Shown: positions 18,881 through 28,725 of the stretch, one piece after another | How positions within the stretch are numbered: the stretch's first letter is position 1 | Layout of the letters: each line of letters starts with the position of its first letter | From: an uncultured Thiodictyon sp. | Lineage (GTDB): Bacteria > Pseudomonadota > Gammaproteobacteria > Chromatiales > Chromatiaceae | Length of the DNA: 47,689 nt | Direction: 5' to 3' | Assembly (NCBI GenBank): GCA_903837595.1 | Contig: CAILVI010000327.1 | Location: 1-47,689, forward strand | Position numbers and translations under genes: made by a program | The notes under the pieces: generated by a model | Database searches by the model: none | Seen by the model: the letters and a program-made list of their open reading frames with translations, nothing else | What the model was told of the DNA's origin: nothing

Positions 18881-21238
18881 TTACGGGCAACTGCCTGACG
18901 CGTCATCACCCCCATCCCCCAGCGCGCGCGCAAACGCGTCCAGATCGAAGTTGTAGGCCCAGGTTGCCAGCACGGCATGCAGCGGCGGGTCCTGGTCGCG
19001 GACCCGCTCCGCCAGAGCGGTGATCAGCGTGAAATCACCCAGTTTCAAGGCGGCTTGCAACTCGCTGCGCCACCCGCTGGGGCAGGCGGCCAGGCGGGCC
19101 ACCACCGTGGCGCCAGCGAGCGCGCACAGCGGCTCCCGAGGGTCCGCGCGATCGTCCACGATCAGAACGCGGCAGACCGGTTGGCCCGGCGCCAGACGCA
19201 GGACCGGGCGCACGGTCTGATCGGAAGCCGGTGCGGCCGTGTCGAGCGGCGGCAGCGCCAGGGTGAACGAGAAGCGGCTGCCCGCGCCGGGCGTGCTGTC
19301 CGCCGTCAGTTCACCACCCATGAGTCGGACGAACTGGCGGCACAGGGCCAGACCGAGGCCGGTGCCCTCCTGCACCGCACGGCCGCTGGCGGTCTGGGTA
19401 AAGGGCTCGAAGAGCCTCGCCATTTCGTCCGCTGCGATGCCCATCCCGGTGTCCGTGACGTCAAACCGGACGTCAGCCCCGTCGCTGGCCGCGACCCGGA
19501 GTGTCACCGCACCCTGAGGGGTGAATTTCACCGCGTTACCGACCAAGTTGATCAGTACCTGCCGCAGTTTCATCGCATCACCGGACACCAGCCGCGGCAG
19601 CCCAGCCGCGTGGACGCTCAGGACGAGTCCGCCATCGCGCGCACGCTGCCGGAACAATGACGCCACGTCGTCGATCAGCCGCGGCAGGTCGAAAGGTGCG
19701 GTCTGGGAGGTCATCCGCCCCGCCTCGATCTTGGCCAGGTCGAGGACGCCGTTGATGAGTGTGAGCAGGTGCTCGCCGCTGCGTTTGATGGTCGCCAAAC
19801 CGTCGCGCTGCGACGCAGTGGCGGCGGGATCGCGCTCCAGCACCTGGCTGAACCCCAGGATCGCGTTCAGCGGGGTGCGGATTTCGTGGCTCATGTTGGC
19901 CAGGAAGATCGATTTGGCGCGGTTGGCCGCTTCCGCCCGCTCTTTGGCGAGGCGAAAGCGCGACTCGCTCGCGGCCAGTTGCACGGCATGTTGCTCGGCT
20001 AGGTCCCGCGCCTGTTTCAACTCGGACGTCCGCTCCAGGACACGCTGCTCCAGCCGGGTGCGCTCCTGCGCCAGGGCACCGAGCGCGCTATTGCGCTGGC
20101 GCATGACCGTGATCAGTACCGCGATCAGGATCGTCTCCAGCGCCAGGACGATGAGCGTGGCAGTGATCTCCCAACGGTAGATGTCCCACACCGATGCGGG
20201 ACGATTGATGACGACACTCCCGCGCGGCAGAGCCGTATGCGCAATACCAAACCGCTGCATCACCCGATAGTCAAAGATATCGCTGGCCGGGGAGGTCATG
20301 ACGACCGGCAGGTCGGCGACCGGCGTCCCGCCGAGGATACGCAGCGCGAGGCTCCCCGCCGCCCGCCCCTGGTCGGCACCGGTCAGGATATGCCCACCCA
20401 GCACACCGGTGGCGAGATGAAAGTTCCAGAAGGTATAGACCGGAAAGGGGCTGGCGGACGCAATCAGGCGCCCGTTCTCCTCCGGTGTCAGGGCACGACC
20501 CTCGCCCTGATCCCGGGTCTGACCGGCCAGAAAGACGACAGTCGCGCGTGGGAGTGGCACCAGGCCGGCGCGAATTTCGGCCAGTGAGGCGTCCTTCAGG
20601 GTCACCAGGTCAAAGCGGCCACGGTAGCGGGGCGCGACTTCCGCGTCGGCGATCTCGGCGATGCGCTTACTGCTGGCGTCTCCGGTGGAGGTGATGAAAA
20701 CCAGGGTGCGGGTCGCGGGCTGCACCCGCAGCGCGAGATCGACGGTCGCGCTCATGTCGGTCTCCTCATTGACCCCCGTGACATCGGCGCTGCCGCGCAG
20801 CACCGCCGGGCGGAAATTGTTATAACCGCAGAACACGATGGGGCGGCCGGGGAACAGCCGTTGCCGCTGACTGAGGGCGAAATCGAAGGCCGCGTTGTCG
20901 GAGACGATGACCAGGTCTGGCCGATAGGCGTGGTACTTGGCGGCCATGGCAGTGGCCAGCGCGTCGGTGATGGCTGGGTCAGTAAAGCGGCGACTGTCGA
21001 GGTATTCAACCGACAGCTCGATGGCCCGGTCCGGGTCCGCCAGCCGTTCCCGCAGCCCCAGCTCCACATCATCGCTCCAGGAGTAGCCACGATGGTAAGA
21101 GTTGATATAAAGGACGCGGGCCGTCCGCTCGCTGGCGGTCGCGGCACTCGCCCCGACGGCGAAGCAAGACGCCAGCATGATCGTCATGAACAGGCAATAC
21201 CCACGACGGGGAATGGCGTGCCGCTCGGCCACCCTCAC
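18881..21238 (-). CDS. Sensor histidine kinase with fused ABC-type substrate-binding domain and a collapsed receiver domain
   Basis: 785 residues from a GTG at 21238, which has GAGG seven bases upstream. An N-terminal signal or anchor (to about residue 35) is followed by an ABC substrate-binding-like sensor ([17 protein letters not shown], about residues 40-330), a transmembrane helix (about 345-370), a coiled coil, HisKA ([15 protein letters not shown]), and HATPase ([15 protein letters not shown]). Its paralogues then have a full receiver. Here only the first strand remains ([16 protein letters not shown]), and it is joined directly to the common C-terminal tail ([14 protein letters not shown] ... 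[10 protein letters not shown]). The phosphoacceptor Asp and the rest of the receiver, about 115-120 residues, are absent, with no frameshift. The protein probably still autophosphorylates but must pass phosphate to another protein. Confidence 0.92.
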   Translation of the reverse strand: MRVAERHAIPRRGYCLFMTIMLASCFAVGASAATASERTARVLYINSYHRGYSWSDDVELGLRERLADPDRAIELSVEYLDSRRFTDPAITDALATAMAAKYHAYRPDLVIVSDNAAFDFALSQRQRLFPGRPIVFCGYNNFRPAVLRGSADVTGVNEETDMSATVDLALRVQPATRTLVFITSTGDASSKRIAEIADAEVAPRYRGRFDLVTLKDASLAEIRAGLVPLPRATVVFLAGQTRDQGEGRALTPEENGRLIASASPFPVYTFWNFHLATGVLGGHILTGADQGRAAGSLALRILGGTPVADLPVVMTSPASDIFDYRVMQRFGIAHTALPRGSVVINRPASVWDIYRWEITATLIVLALETILIAVLITVMRQRNSALGALAQERTRLEQRVLERTSELKQARDLAEQHAVQLAASESRFRLAKERAEAANRAKSIFLANMSHEIRTPLNAILGFSQVLERDPAATASQRDGLATIKRSGEHLLTLINGVLDLAKIEAGRMTSQTAPFDLPRLIDDVASLFRQRARDGGLVLSVHAAGLPRLVSGDAMKLRQVLINLVGNAVKFTPQGAVTLRVAASDGADVRFDVTDTGMGIAADEMARLFEPFTQTASGRAVQEGTGLGLALCRQFVRLMGGELTADSTPGAGSRFSFTLALPPLDTAAPASDQTVRPVLRLAPGQPVCRVLIVDDRADPREPLCALAGATVVARLAACPSGWRSELQAALKLGDFTLITALAERVRDQDPPLHAVLATWAYNFDLDAFARALGDGGDDASGSCP

Positions 21239-21300
21239 CGCAACACCTCACGCGGTGCGCCGTTGGCGGTTTTCACCATCTGGTGCTCAGTCACCGGCAC

Positions 21301-21630
21301 TCAGAACCGGGGCCGAATACCGAGCCCGGCCAGGACCGAGTCGGTGTCGGAGAGATCGCCGATGACGCGGCGCACCGGCAGGGGCCAGCGGCGGATCAAG
21401 GTCGGGTTCGCCATAATCTGGTACTGCTCGGCGCGGTCCGGGCTTTCCAGCACGTCGATGACCTCGACCCGATAGCGTCCATGAAGCCTGTCATCGCAGA
21501 GCTTCTTGAGGTTTATGACGGCGTCCAACGAGCGTGCCGTATGCCCCAGTATATAGAGCTGCAAATCCCAGAACTCGCCTGGGTCGTCGCCACACCCGGC
21601 GACCTCTTCGCGCAGACCATTGACTGCCAT
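21301..21630 (-). CDS. KaiB-family protein (thioredoxin-like fold)
   Basis: 109 residues, close to the usual KaiB length of about 100. The pattern is clear: LQLYILGHTARSLDAVINLK at the first strand and helix, YRVEVIDVLESPDRAEQY, then NPTLIRRWPLPVRRVIGDLS and VLAGLGI at the end, matching the KaiB ATPTLVRxLPxPxRRxIGDLS block. GAGG lies five bases before the ATG. In cyanobacteria KaiB binds KaiC and changes fold to time the clock; the sensor domain of the kinase SasA is related. There is no kaiC or kaiA in this window. The gene sits between two hybrid-kinase genes, 62 bases before one and 118 after the other, so it may act on those kinases. That role is inference; the family call is firm. Confidence 0.92.
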   Translation of the reverse strand: MAVNGLREEVAGCGDDPGEFWDLQLYILGHTARSLDAVINLKKLCDDRLHGRYRVEVIDVLESPDRAEQYQIMANPTLIRRWPLPVRRVIGDLSDTDSVLAGLGIRPRF

Positions 21631-21748
21631 GGTTTCCTCTGCTGGATGATGCGAGTCTCACGCCCGCTCAAACGCGGGGCCGGGTGCGCTGATACTGTTC
21701 GGCAAGCAAGCCGATACCCACTATCAATGAGGGGCAAAAAGCTCCGCG

Positions 21749-23531
21749 TCAGTCCTCCAAGACCCCGGGCTTGGGTAGACCGGGCCTGAGGTCGATATCC
21801 AACGCACGCCCCAGTGCTGCCAGGGTTTCCTGGGCGCAGTCCCACTCGAAACCGTCGATCTGGTGCTCCAATTGGGCCACCAGGGGGGACCAGGCGCCGG
21901 CTCCCAGTGTAACCTTAAGACCGGCGAGGCACGGCGCGGCCGTCATGTCACAGTGACGCAGCAGCGTCGCCAGTTGACGCAGGACCGGCCCGAGGCGACC
22001 GGGGCTCAAGACCTTGGGGGCGTCCGCCACGGGTGCGGACGGCAGCCGGGCCAGCCCGGCCAGGACCGGCGTCAGGGCGGACTCCAAGGCCTCCAGGCGG
22101 GTGGGTATAAGGTCCCGCGCCTCCCGCTTCAGCACCTCCTCCAGCGCCGCCGCGGCGCGCGTCACCGCGGCCATCGCCCGGGCGATGCCGCCAATGTCCG
22201 CGACGGCGCCGGACCCGAGGGCTCCCGCGTTGGGGTCGAGCAGTTCGGTCAGGGTAGCGATCAGGGTTGGTTCATTGACTGGTTTGATGAGAACGCCGTC
22301 GACCCGGGCGTCCCCGGCCAAGGTCATGGCATCTTCCCGGTCATGGGCCGTAACCATGACGACGACCGGGGTCTGCGCCAGCCGGCTGTCGGCCTTGAGC
22401 CACCCGGCCAACTCGATGCCGTCCAGGCCCGGCACCCGCCAATCGGTGAGGACCAGATCGAAGGGGGTGTCACGCGCGGCCGCCGCGGCCAGCACGTGCC
22501 GGGCCGCCGTGCTGGAGGGCACCGCCACGGCGGCTACATCATGGGCGCCGAGCATGGCGGTCAAGGCCTTGCGGATCGCCTGGTCGGCGACCACCACCAG
22601 CACCCAGGTGCCGGCCAGCGGCCTTAGTCCCAGGCGCACCGCCGGGCCGTCCACCGCAGCGATCCCCAAGGGCACGGTGAGGGTCACGGTACTACCCCGC
22701 GCGGGCGCGGTCTCCAACTCGACCCCCCCCCCCCATCAGCTGCGCCAGCTGCCGGCAGATGGCCAGCCCCAGACCGGTCCCGCCGTAAGGGCGGGTGAGC
22801 GAGCCGTCGGCCTGGGAGAAGGCCTGGAACAGCTGCTCAACCTGTTCCGGAACCATGCCGATGCCGGTATCACTGACCGCGAGCCGCAACCGCACCGTCC
22901 CCGCCGCCACCACGGCCGGCGCCACGCGCACGACGATCTCACCTTGCTCGGTAAATTTCACCGCATTGGCGGTCAGTTTCATGAGAATCTGGCCCAGTCG
23001 CAGGGCGTCTCCCACCAGGAAGCGGGGCGTCTGCGGGGCCACGCAGACGCGAAAGGCCAGACCTTTCTGTTCGGCCTTCAGCGCCATGACATCGGTGAGA
23101 TCCGCCAGCAGCGCATCCAGTGAAAAGGGTGCCGGTTCCAGTGCCAGGGTGCCGGCCTCGATCCGCGAGAAGTCCAGGATGTCGTTGATGATGCCCAGCA
23201 GCGCACGGGAGGCGGCGTCGATCCTGGCCAGATAGTCTCGCTGTTTGGCGCTCAGTTCGGTGCGCAGGGTGAGGTAGGTCATCCCCATGATCGCATTCAT
23301 AGGGGTGCGGATCTCATGGCTCATGTTGGCGATAAACTCGCCCTTGGCGCGATTGGCAACCTCGGCCTGCTCCTTGGCGATGGCCAATGCGTCCTGGAGT
23401 TGCTGGCGTTGCGTTCGCAAGCGTTGCTCGGCCGCCCGCCACCGTTGGTCATGGCGCCGATTCAACCACAGCACCGCACCAGCGGCCCCCATCAGCAAGC
23501 ACAGCAATTGCAGAACCATCATGCTACCCAC
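21749..23531 (-). pseudogene. Hybrid histidine kinase (TM-HisKA-HATPase-REC) frameshifted at a 12-G tract
   Basis: Two reading frames together make one kinase. The first (23531-22692) has a transmembrane helix (about residues 4-22), HisKA ([14 protein letters not shown]), and HATPase with DTGIGM and GTGLGLAI, and runs into [10 protein letters not shown] before leaving frame. The second continues from [20 protein letters not shown], has a receiver (VLTDWRVPGLDG, phosphoacceptor Asp; one acidic residue of the usual pair is replaced, VVVADQ) and a C-terminal helical domain ending near DGFEWDCAQETLAALGRAL. With 11 instead of 12 G the protein would be about 590 residues. It may start at the GTG (23531) or at the paired ATGs at 23522/23519. 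It may be a switched-off phase-variable gene, a true pseudogene or a read error. Its core differs from the four other kinases in the region. Confidence 0.82.
22723..22734. repeat. Homopolymer of 12 C (12 G on the coding strand)
   Basis: The tract lies in the Gly-Gly stretch after the last HATPase motif of the frameshifted kinase. Eleven G would restore the frame ([12 protein letters not shown]). The other kinases in the region have no G run at the same place. Confidence 0.95.
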
Positions 23532-23559
23532 ATCACAGTCAACCGAAATCAGACCCTAT

Positions 23560-25818
23560 TCAGCGCATCGGCTGATCCCACCCGTCGGCCAGGCCGATCA
23601 GGGCCACGAAGGCATCCAGATCAAAATTGTACGCCCAGGCCGCAAGCGCCGTGTGCAGCACCGCATCAGCGTCGCCGAGCTGCGCCGCCAGGGCGCCGAT
23701 GCGACCGAAATCGCCCAGCATGACCGCTTCACTGAGACTTGCGCGCCATTCTGCGGGCAGCGCGATCAAGCGGGATGCCATTTCTTCTGCGGACACCGCA
23801 ACCGCGGCTGCCGGGGTGTCCCCGGCGCGAATGAACCGCAAACCGGCCCGGTGCTCCAGGATCGCGAACAATTCTTCGGCGCGCCACGGTTTGCCGGCGA
23901 AGTCGTCGCAACCGCAGGAGAGGAAGCGGTCGCGGTGTTCATTGAAGGCACTGGCGGTGAGCGCCACGATGATGGTGCCCACCGCCCCGGGACGGACCGC
24001 CATGCGCGCCCTGATCTCCCGGGTCGCCTCCTCTCCCGACATGACCGGCATTCGCATATCCATGAAGACGACGTGCGGTTGCCAGTCTTCCCAGAGTGCC
24101 ACGGCCTCCCGGCCGTCGGCCGCCTCCCGCAACGCAAGCACCGGCGGTTGCGGATTGAGCCCCTCCAGCAACGAGCGCAGCGGCGCCCGGTTGTCCGCCA
24201 GGTCGTCCACGATGAGAATCCGGCAAACCGGTTGGCCCGGCACCAGGCCAACCACCGGGAGTTCGGTAGCCTCGGCCTTTGGTGCGACGGCATCGGTCGC
24301 CGGGAGTGACAGGGTGAAGGAGAAGCAACTCCCCTGCCCGAGCCGGCTTTCCGCGATCAGTTCCCCGCCCATGAGCTGCACAAACCGGCTGCTCAGCGCC
24401 AGGCCGAGGCCGGTCCCGCCCCGCACTTGCCGGCCGCTGGCGGTCTGACTGAAGGGCTCGAACAGCCGCGCCATCTCGTGCGGAGCAATCCCCATCCCCG
24501 TATCGATAACGCTGAAGGCAATCGCGTCATCCCCAGCCGGCGCCACCCGAATCATCACCGACCCGGAGGCGGTGAACTTGACTGCATTGCCGATCAGGTT
24601 GATGAGGACTTGGCGCAATTTCACCTCATCGCCTGACACCATCCGGGGCAGGGCCGACAGCTCCTCGCCCAGAGCGAGCCCCCGCTCACGGGCGCGTTGC
24701 CGGAAAAATGCCTGCACCTCCGTCACCAGCGCGATGAGATTAAAAGGGGCGACTCTAACGGTCATCCGGCCGGCCTCGATCTTGGCCATGTCGAGGATGT
24801 CGTTGATGAGGGTCAGCAGGTGTTCGCCGCTGCGCTGGATGGTGGTCAGGCTGTCGCGCTGGGTGGCATTCAGGCCGGGATCACGGCCCAGCACCTGGGC
24901 AAAGCCGAGAATGGCGTTCAACGGAGTGCGAATCTCGTGGCTCATGTTGGCCAGGAATTCGCTCTTGGCCTGGCTGGCCGCGGCGAGCTGGGCGGTGCGC
25001 TCCGCCACTTTCTGCTCCAAGCTGGCGTTGAGCTCGCGCACCGCCTGCTCCGCCTGTTTGCGCAAGGTGATATCGCGTGCCGCGGCGAACACGCCGGCGA
25101 TCTCACCCGCGTCATCGCGATAAACGCTGGCGTTGTAGAGGACGTCGGTCACATGGCCATCGGCATGACGGATCGCCAGCGGATAATCGGTGACATAGCC
25201 TTCCGAGAAAACCTGACGGTAGCCAGCGGCAGCCCGCTCCGGCTCCGTGAAATAGTCGGAAACATCGCTGCCGATCAACTGCTCACGGGGACGACCGGTG
25301 ACCGTTTCGGTCGCGGCGTTGACATCCATGATCCGCCCATCGGGACTGATCGTCACCAACGGATCGAGGCTGGCCTCGATCAGCCGCCGGGAGTAATTCG
25401 ACAACGCGCGCAACTCGTTCTCGGCCCGCTTGCGCAGGGTGATATCGCGCGCCGCGGCGAATACGCCGGCGATCTCACCCGCATCATCCCGATAGACGCT
25501 GGCGTTGTAGAGCACGTCGGTGACATGGCCATCGGCATGACGGATCGCCAGCGGATAATCGGTCACATAGCCTTCCGAGAAGACCTGCCGGTAGCCGGCT
25601 GCGGCCTGCTCCGGCTCCGTAAAGTAGTCCGAAAAATCGCTGCCGATCAGCTGTTCACGGGGACGACCGGTGACCTTTTCGGTCGCGGCGTTGACATCCA
25701 TGATCCGCCCATCAACACTGATGGTGACCAGGGGGTCCAGGCTGGCCTCGATCAGCCGCCGCGAGTAATTCGATAAGCTGCGCAGTTCGTGCTCCAGATC
25801 AGTCGTGTTAACGGTCAC
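23560..25818 (-). CDS. Cytoplasmic PAS-PAS hybrid histidine kinase
   Basis: About 752 residues with no transmembrane segment. Two PAS domains (about residues 10-130 and 134-254) are almost the same, each running from SNYSRRLIEASLDPLVTIS to GVFAAARDITLRK. A short coiled coil follows, then HisKA ([19 protein letters not shown]), HATPase ([15 protein letters not shown]), a receiver (RILIVDD; phosphoacceptor in [13 protein letters not shown]; Lys in FAGKPW) and the C-terminal tail (LPAEWRASLSEAVMLGDFGR ... [10 protein letters not shown]). The open frame starts at a GTG (25824), but GGAG lies only two bases before it and eight bases before a second GTG (25818), which I prefer. It starts about 20 bases after the preceding kinase stop. 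Its input is an internal or membrane-permeable signal; no haem or flavin residue can be singled out. Confidence 0.9.
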   Translation of the reverse strand: MTVNTTDLEHELRSLSNYSRRLIEASLDPLVTISVDGRIMDVNAATEKVTGRPREQLIGSDFSDYFTEPEQAAAGYRQVFSEGYVTDYPLAIRHADGHVTDVLYNASVYRDDAGEIAGVFAAARDITLRKRAENELRALSNYSRRLIEASLDPLVTISPDGRIMDVNAATETVTGRPREQLIGSDVSDYFTEPERAAAGYRQVFSEGYVTDYPLAIRHADGHVTDVLYNASVYRDDAGEIAGVFAAARDITLRKQAEQAVRELNASLEQKVAERTAQLAAASQAKSEFLANMSHEIRTPLNAILGFAQVLGRDPGLNATQRDSLTTIQRSGEHLLTLINDILDMAKIEAGRMTVRVAPFNLIALVTEVQAFFRQRARERGLALGEELSALPRMVSGDEVKLRQVLINLIGNAVKFTASGSVMIRVAPAGDDAIAFSVIDTGMGIAPHEMARLFEPFSQTASGRQVRGGTGLGLALSSRFVQLMGGELIAESRLGQGSCFSFTLSLPATDAVAPKAEATELPVVGLVPGQPVCRILIVDDLADNRAPLRSLLEGLNPQPPVLALREAADGREAVALWEDWQPHVVFMDMRMPVMSGEEATREIRARMAVRPGAVGTIIVALTASAFNEHRDRFLSCGCDDFAGKPWRAEELFAILEHRAGLRFIRAGDTPAAAVAVSAEEMASRLIALPAEWRASLSEAVMLGDFGRIGALAAQLGDADAVLHTALAAWAYNFDLDAFVALIGLADGWDQPMR
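25061..25790 (-). repeat. Tandem duplication of a PAS domain, period 372 bp
   Basis: Sequence around 25061-25430 is repeated at 25433-25790 with high base identity. For example, the reading starting at 25381 recurs at 25753, exactly 372 bases (124 codons) away. Coding differences are few (SVDGR/SPDGR, SDFSDY/SDVSDY, EPEQAA/EPERAA). This is a recent in-frame duplication. Confidence 0.93.
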
Positions 25819-25839
25819 TGCCACTGCTCCAGATAACTA

Positions 25840-28725
25840 TCATGACGTCAACCCGTGCTCCGACGTGCCCGCGACGTTGCGCTGGAGCAGAGAGACAAAG
25901 GCCTCCACATCGTAATTGTAGGCCCACTGCTCCAGTGCCGCGCGAAGGGCCGCGTCACCGTCACCGAGCTGTTCCACGAGCGCGGTGATCCGACCACAAT
26001 CACCCAGATCGACCGCGTCACTTAGGGCGGTACGCCATTGCTCAGGACGGGCGGCCAAACGGCCGGCCAGTTCATCCGCAGAGAGAGACAGACGGGGCGG
26101 CGGCACTGCTGCGGCACGGACGAACCGCAGCCCGGCGCGGCGCGCCAAAAGATCGAACAGCGCGTCGGCCAGGAACGGTTTACAAACGCATTCGTCACAA
26201 CCACAGGCCAGAAAATCGTCGCGATTTTCATCGAATGCGCTGGCGGTGAGCGCCACCACCAGTGAGCGCACCGTCGCGGGCCGGGCCGCCATCTGCGCCT
26301 TGATCCGGCGGGTCGCATCCTGCCCTGACATCACCGGCATCCGCATGTCCATGAGCACGACATGGGGCTGCCAGACCTCCCAGAGCGCGACCGCCTCCCG
26401 ACCGTCGGCCGCCTCGCGGACTTCAAGCACCGGCGGCTGCGGATTAACCCGCTCCAGCAGCGCCCGCAGCGGCGCCCGGTTGTCCGGCAAGTCATCGACG
26501 ATGAGGACCCGGCACACCGGCTGCCCGGGCTCCAGGGCGACCGTGGGAAAGACGCCCCGATCGGTCTGCGGCGCACCCGCGGTCACTGACGGTAGTGGTA
26601 GGGTAAAGGAGAAGCAACTGCCCTCGCCCGGCGTACTCTGTGCAGTCAATACGCCGCCCATGAGCCGGACAAACTGGTGGCTCAAGGCCAGGCCGAGACC
26701 GGTTCCACCCGCCACCGCCCGACCACTGAGGGTCTGACTGAACGGCTTGAAGAGCCGGGCCATCTCCGCCGGGCTGATCCCTACGCCGGTGTCACTGACG
26801 CTGAACCGGATCGCCGCTGCGGCAAACGGCTCGACCCGCAGCGCCACGCGCCCGGCTAAGGTGAACTTGACTGCATTGCCGACCAGATTGATGAGGACCT
26901 GCCGCAATTTCATCTCGTCCCCCGCTACCGTCCGCGGAAGTCCCGACGCCTCAACGCTCAGGGCCAGCCCCCGGTCGCACGCGGGCTTGCCGAAAAACGC
27001 CTCGGTCTCGGCGATCAAGCGATGAAGATCAAAGGGGGACTCCGCAAGCGTCATCCGCCCGGCCTCGATCTTGGACATGTCGAGGATGTCGTTGATGAGG
27101 GTCAGCAGATGCTCGCCGCTGCGCGCAATCGTGGTCAGGCTGTTACGCTGGGCGCCCTTCAGGTCGGGGTCGCGCGCCAGGACCTGGGTGAAGCCGAGAA
27201 TGGCGTTCATGGGGGTGCGAATCTCGTGGCTCATATTGGCCAGGAACATCGATTTGGCCCGATTGGCGGCCTCGGCCGCCTCCTTGGCCGCAGCGAGTTT
27301 CTCTTCCGCTTGTTTGCGCTCGGTGAGGTCCCGGGTGACGCCGCGCACCTCGACCTGGCCGGTCCGCTCATTGCGGCAATAGGTGGTGATGACTTCAGTC
27401 CAAACCGTGGTCCCGTCTTTGCGCGGTTGCTCGACCTCGTCGATATAGAAATGGTCAGCCGCTTGCTGACCGGACAAGAGCGCCGCGGCGCGGTCGCGCA
27501 GGAGCGCCTTAAGACTATCGGCCGCCGCCGGAGTCAAGGCCGCGTCCACCGGCTCGGCCATGACTTCTTCCGGGGTAAAGCCCCGCAGCCCTGTCACTGA
27601 TGGGCTACAATAGAGGAAACGCATGGTGGCGATATCGAGCGCCCAGACCACGTCCTTCATGCTTTCGGTGAGCAGGCGATATTTCTGCTCGCTCTCCCGC
27701 AGTGATTGTTCGCGTTGGGCAATGGCTTGTGCCATCGAGCGAAAGCGATTGTGGATACTGATCAATTCCGCGAAGCGGACGTTCTGGTCATCGTCTTGCC
27801 CCGGCCATCGGCCCTGTTCGAGGTCACCCATTTTTTCGGCGAAGGCGGCCATGGGTTGCATGACCAGTCGGTTCAGTCGACGATTCTTGACGACCACCAG
27901 GAGGATCAGGCCGCCCAGAAAGGCGCCCATGAAGATCAGCAGCGCGTTACGCTGGGTATCCAGCAGCTCGGTAGGGATGAGGATGGCGATTTTGGCCCCG
28001 ATCGTGTCGACTGCGACAATCATCGGTATCCAGCGCCGGTTTCCCGCTGACAGGGTGCTGCCACTGTTGGGTGTCTCCTCCCAGTACTTGAGATCGAGCG
28101 TTGGAATGTGCAGTGTGGGGTCGCCGGAGAGCATCACGAACCCGTCTTTCGCCACCAGCATCAATGGCGTCCCGGAGAAGCGTGAAAACTGCGTCAGGAA
28201 ATTCTGAACATAGGACAGGTCCAGACGCCCCAGGTACAGTATGCCAGCTGAGCGGATGGCGAAATAGACGCTGGGCGCATCGTTTTCGTGACCACGCATG
28301 ATTTCGGACAGGTCGTTGCGTTGGCCGACCGATGTCAGATAGCCGCCCAGTTTCCCCCCCGAAAAGGCATAGCCGACAAACACCTTGCTGCCCGGCGCGG
28401 CCTTATAGATACGCTGCACACGAAGCTCCGGGTCAAGCCGGTAAATGTCCGAAAAGGCTGAAAAGAGACTCAACACGGCCGGCGTGCATTCGGCCTCGGG
28501 CAGGTCAGCGAACGCCGCAAGACTGGCGCGTGCGGCATCCAGGTGGCTGGCCAAGAAGAGATGGACCCGGGCCGCGTCGGCCCGGCGCAGGTCCAGATAT
28601 TTCCCGTTCATCCCGGAGAGGGTGAACCAGACGGCCACGAACAGGATAGCGGTCGTCAGTGTCAGTGACGCAATCTCCAGAAAGAGGGTGTAATGCCAAA
28701 AGGTGGTCCGGCGCAACCAGGTCAT
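25840..28725 (-). CDS. Membrane hybrid histidine kinase: Cache-like sensor, HAMP, PAS, HisKA, HATPase, REC
   Basis: 961 residues. Two transmembrane helices (about 12-35 and 280-302) flank a periplasmic domain of about 245 residues that looks like a double Cache sensor. A HAMP-like linker (about 303-355), a PAS domain with PAC (about 365-490; RFLYCSPSVTGLRGFTPEEV), a coiled coil, HisKA ([19 protein letters not shown]), HATPase ([19 protein letters not shown]), a receiver (CRVLIVDD; Asp in [13 protein letters not shown]; Lys in CVCKPF) and the tail ending WAYNYDVEAFVSLL follow. Its ATG overlaps the stop codon of the binding-protein gene by four bases (ATGA). This tight coupling suggests that the binding protein delivers the ligand to this kinase's periplasmic domain; that is an inference. 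Confidence 0.92.
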   Translation of the reverse strand: MTWLRRTTFWHYTLFLEIASLTLTTAILFVAVWFTLSGMNGKYLDLRRADAARVHLFLASHLDAARASLAAFADLPEAECTPAVLSLFSAFSDIYRLDPELRVQRIYKAAPGSKVFVGYAFSGGKLGGYLTSVGQRNDLSEIMRGHENDAPSVYFAIRSAGILYLGRLDLSYVQNFLTQFSRFSGTPLMLVAKDGFVMLSGDPTLHIPTLDLKYWEETPNSGSTLSAGNRRWIPMIVAVDTIGAKIAILIPTELLDTQRNALLIFMGAFLGGLILLVVVKNRRLNRLVMQPMAAFAEKMGDLEQGRWPGQDDDQNVRFAELISIHNRFRSMAQAIAQREQSLRESEQKYRLLTESMKDVVWALDIATMRFLYCSPSVTGLRGFTPEEVMAEPVDAALTPAAADSLKALLRDRAAALLSGQQAADHFYIDEVEQPRKDGTTVWTEVITTYCRNERTGQVEVRGVTRDLTERKQAEEKLAAAKEAAEAANRAKSMFLANMSHEIRTPMNAILGFTQVLARDPDLKGAQRNSLTTIARSGEHLLTLINDILDMSKIEAGRMTLAESPFDLHRLIAETEAFFGKPACDRGLALSVEASGLPRTVAGDEMKLRQVLINLVGNAVKFTLAGRVALRVEPFAAAAIRFSVSDTGVGISPAEMARLFKPFSQTLSGRAVAGGTGLGLALSHQFVRLMGGVLTAQSTPGEGSCFSFTLPLPSVTAGAPQTDRGVFPTVALEPGQPVCRVLIVDDLPDNRAPLRALLERVNPQPPVLEVREAADGREAVALWEVWQPHVVLMDMRMPVMSGQDATRRIKAQMAARPATVRSLVVALTASAFDENRDDFLACGCDECVCKPFLADALFDLLARRAGLRFVRAAAVPPPRLSLSADELAGRLAARPEQWRTALSDAVDLGDCGRITALVEQLGDGDAALRAALEQWAYNYDVEAFVSLLQRNVAGTSEHGLTS

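Noticed and set aside
21749-22717. Stand-alone response regulator gene in the second half of the frameshifted kinase
   Set aside because: Its first residues ([17 protein letters not shown]) are the end of a HATPase domain, so it is the continuation of the kinase and not a separate gene.
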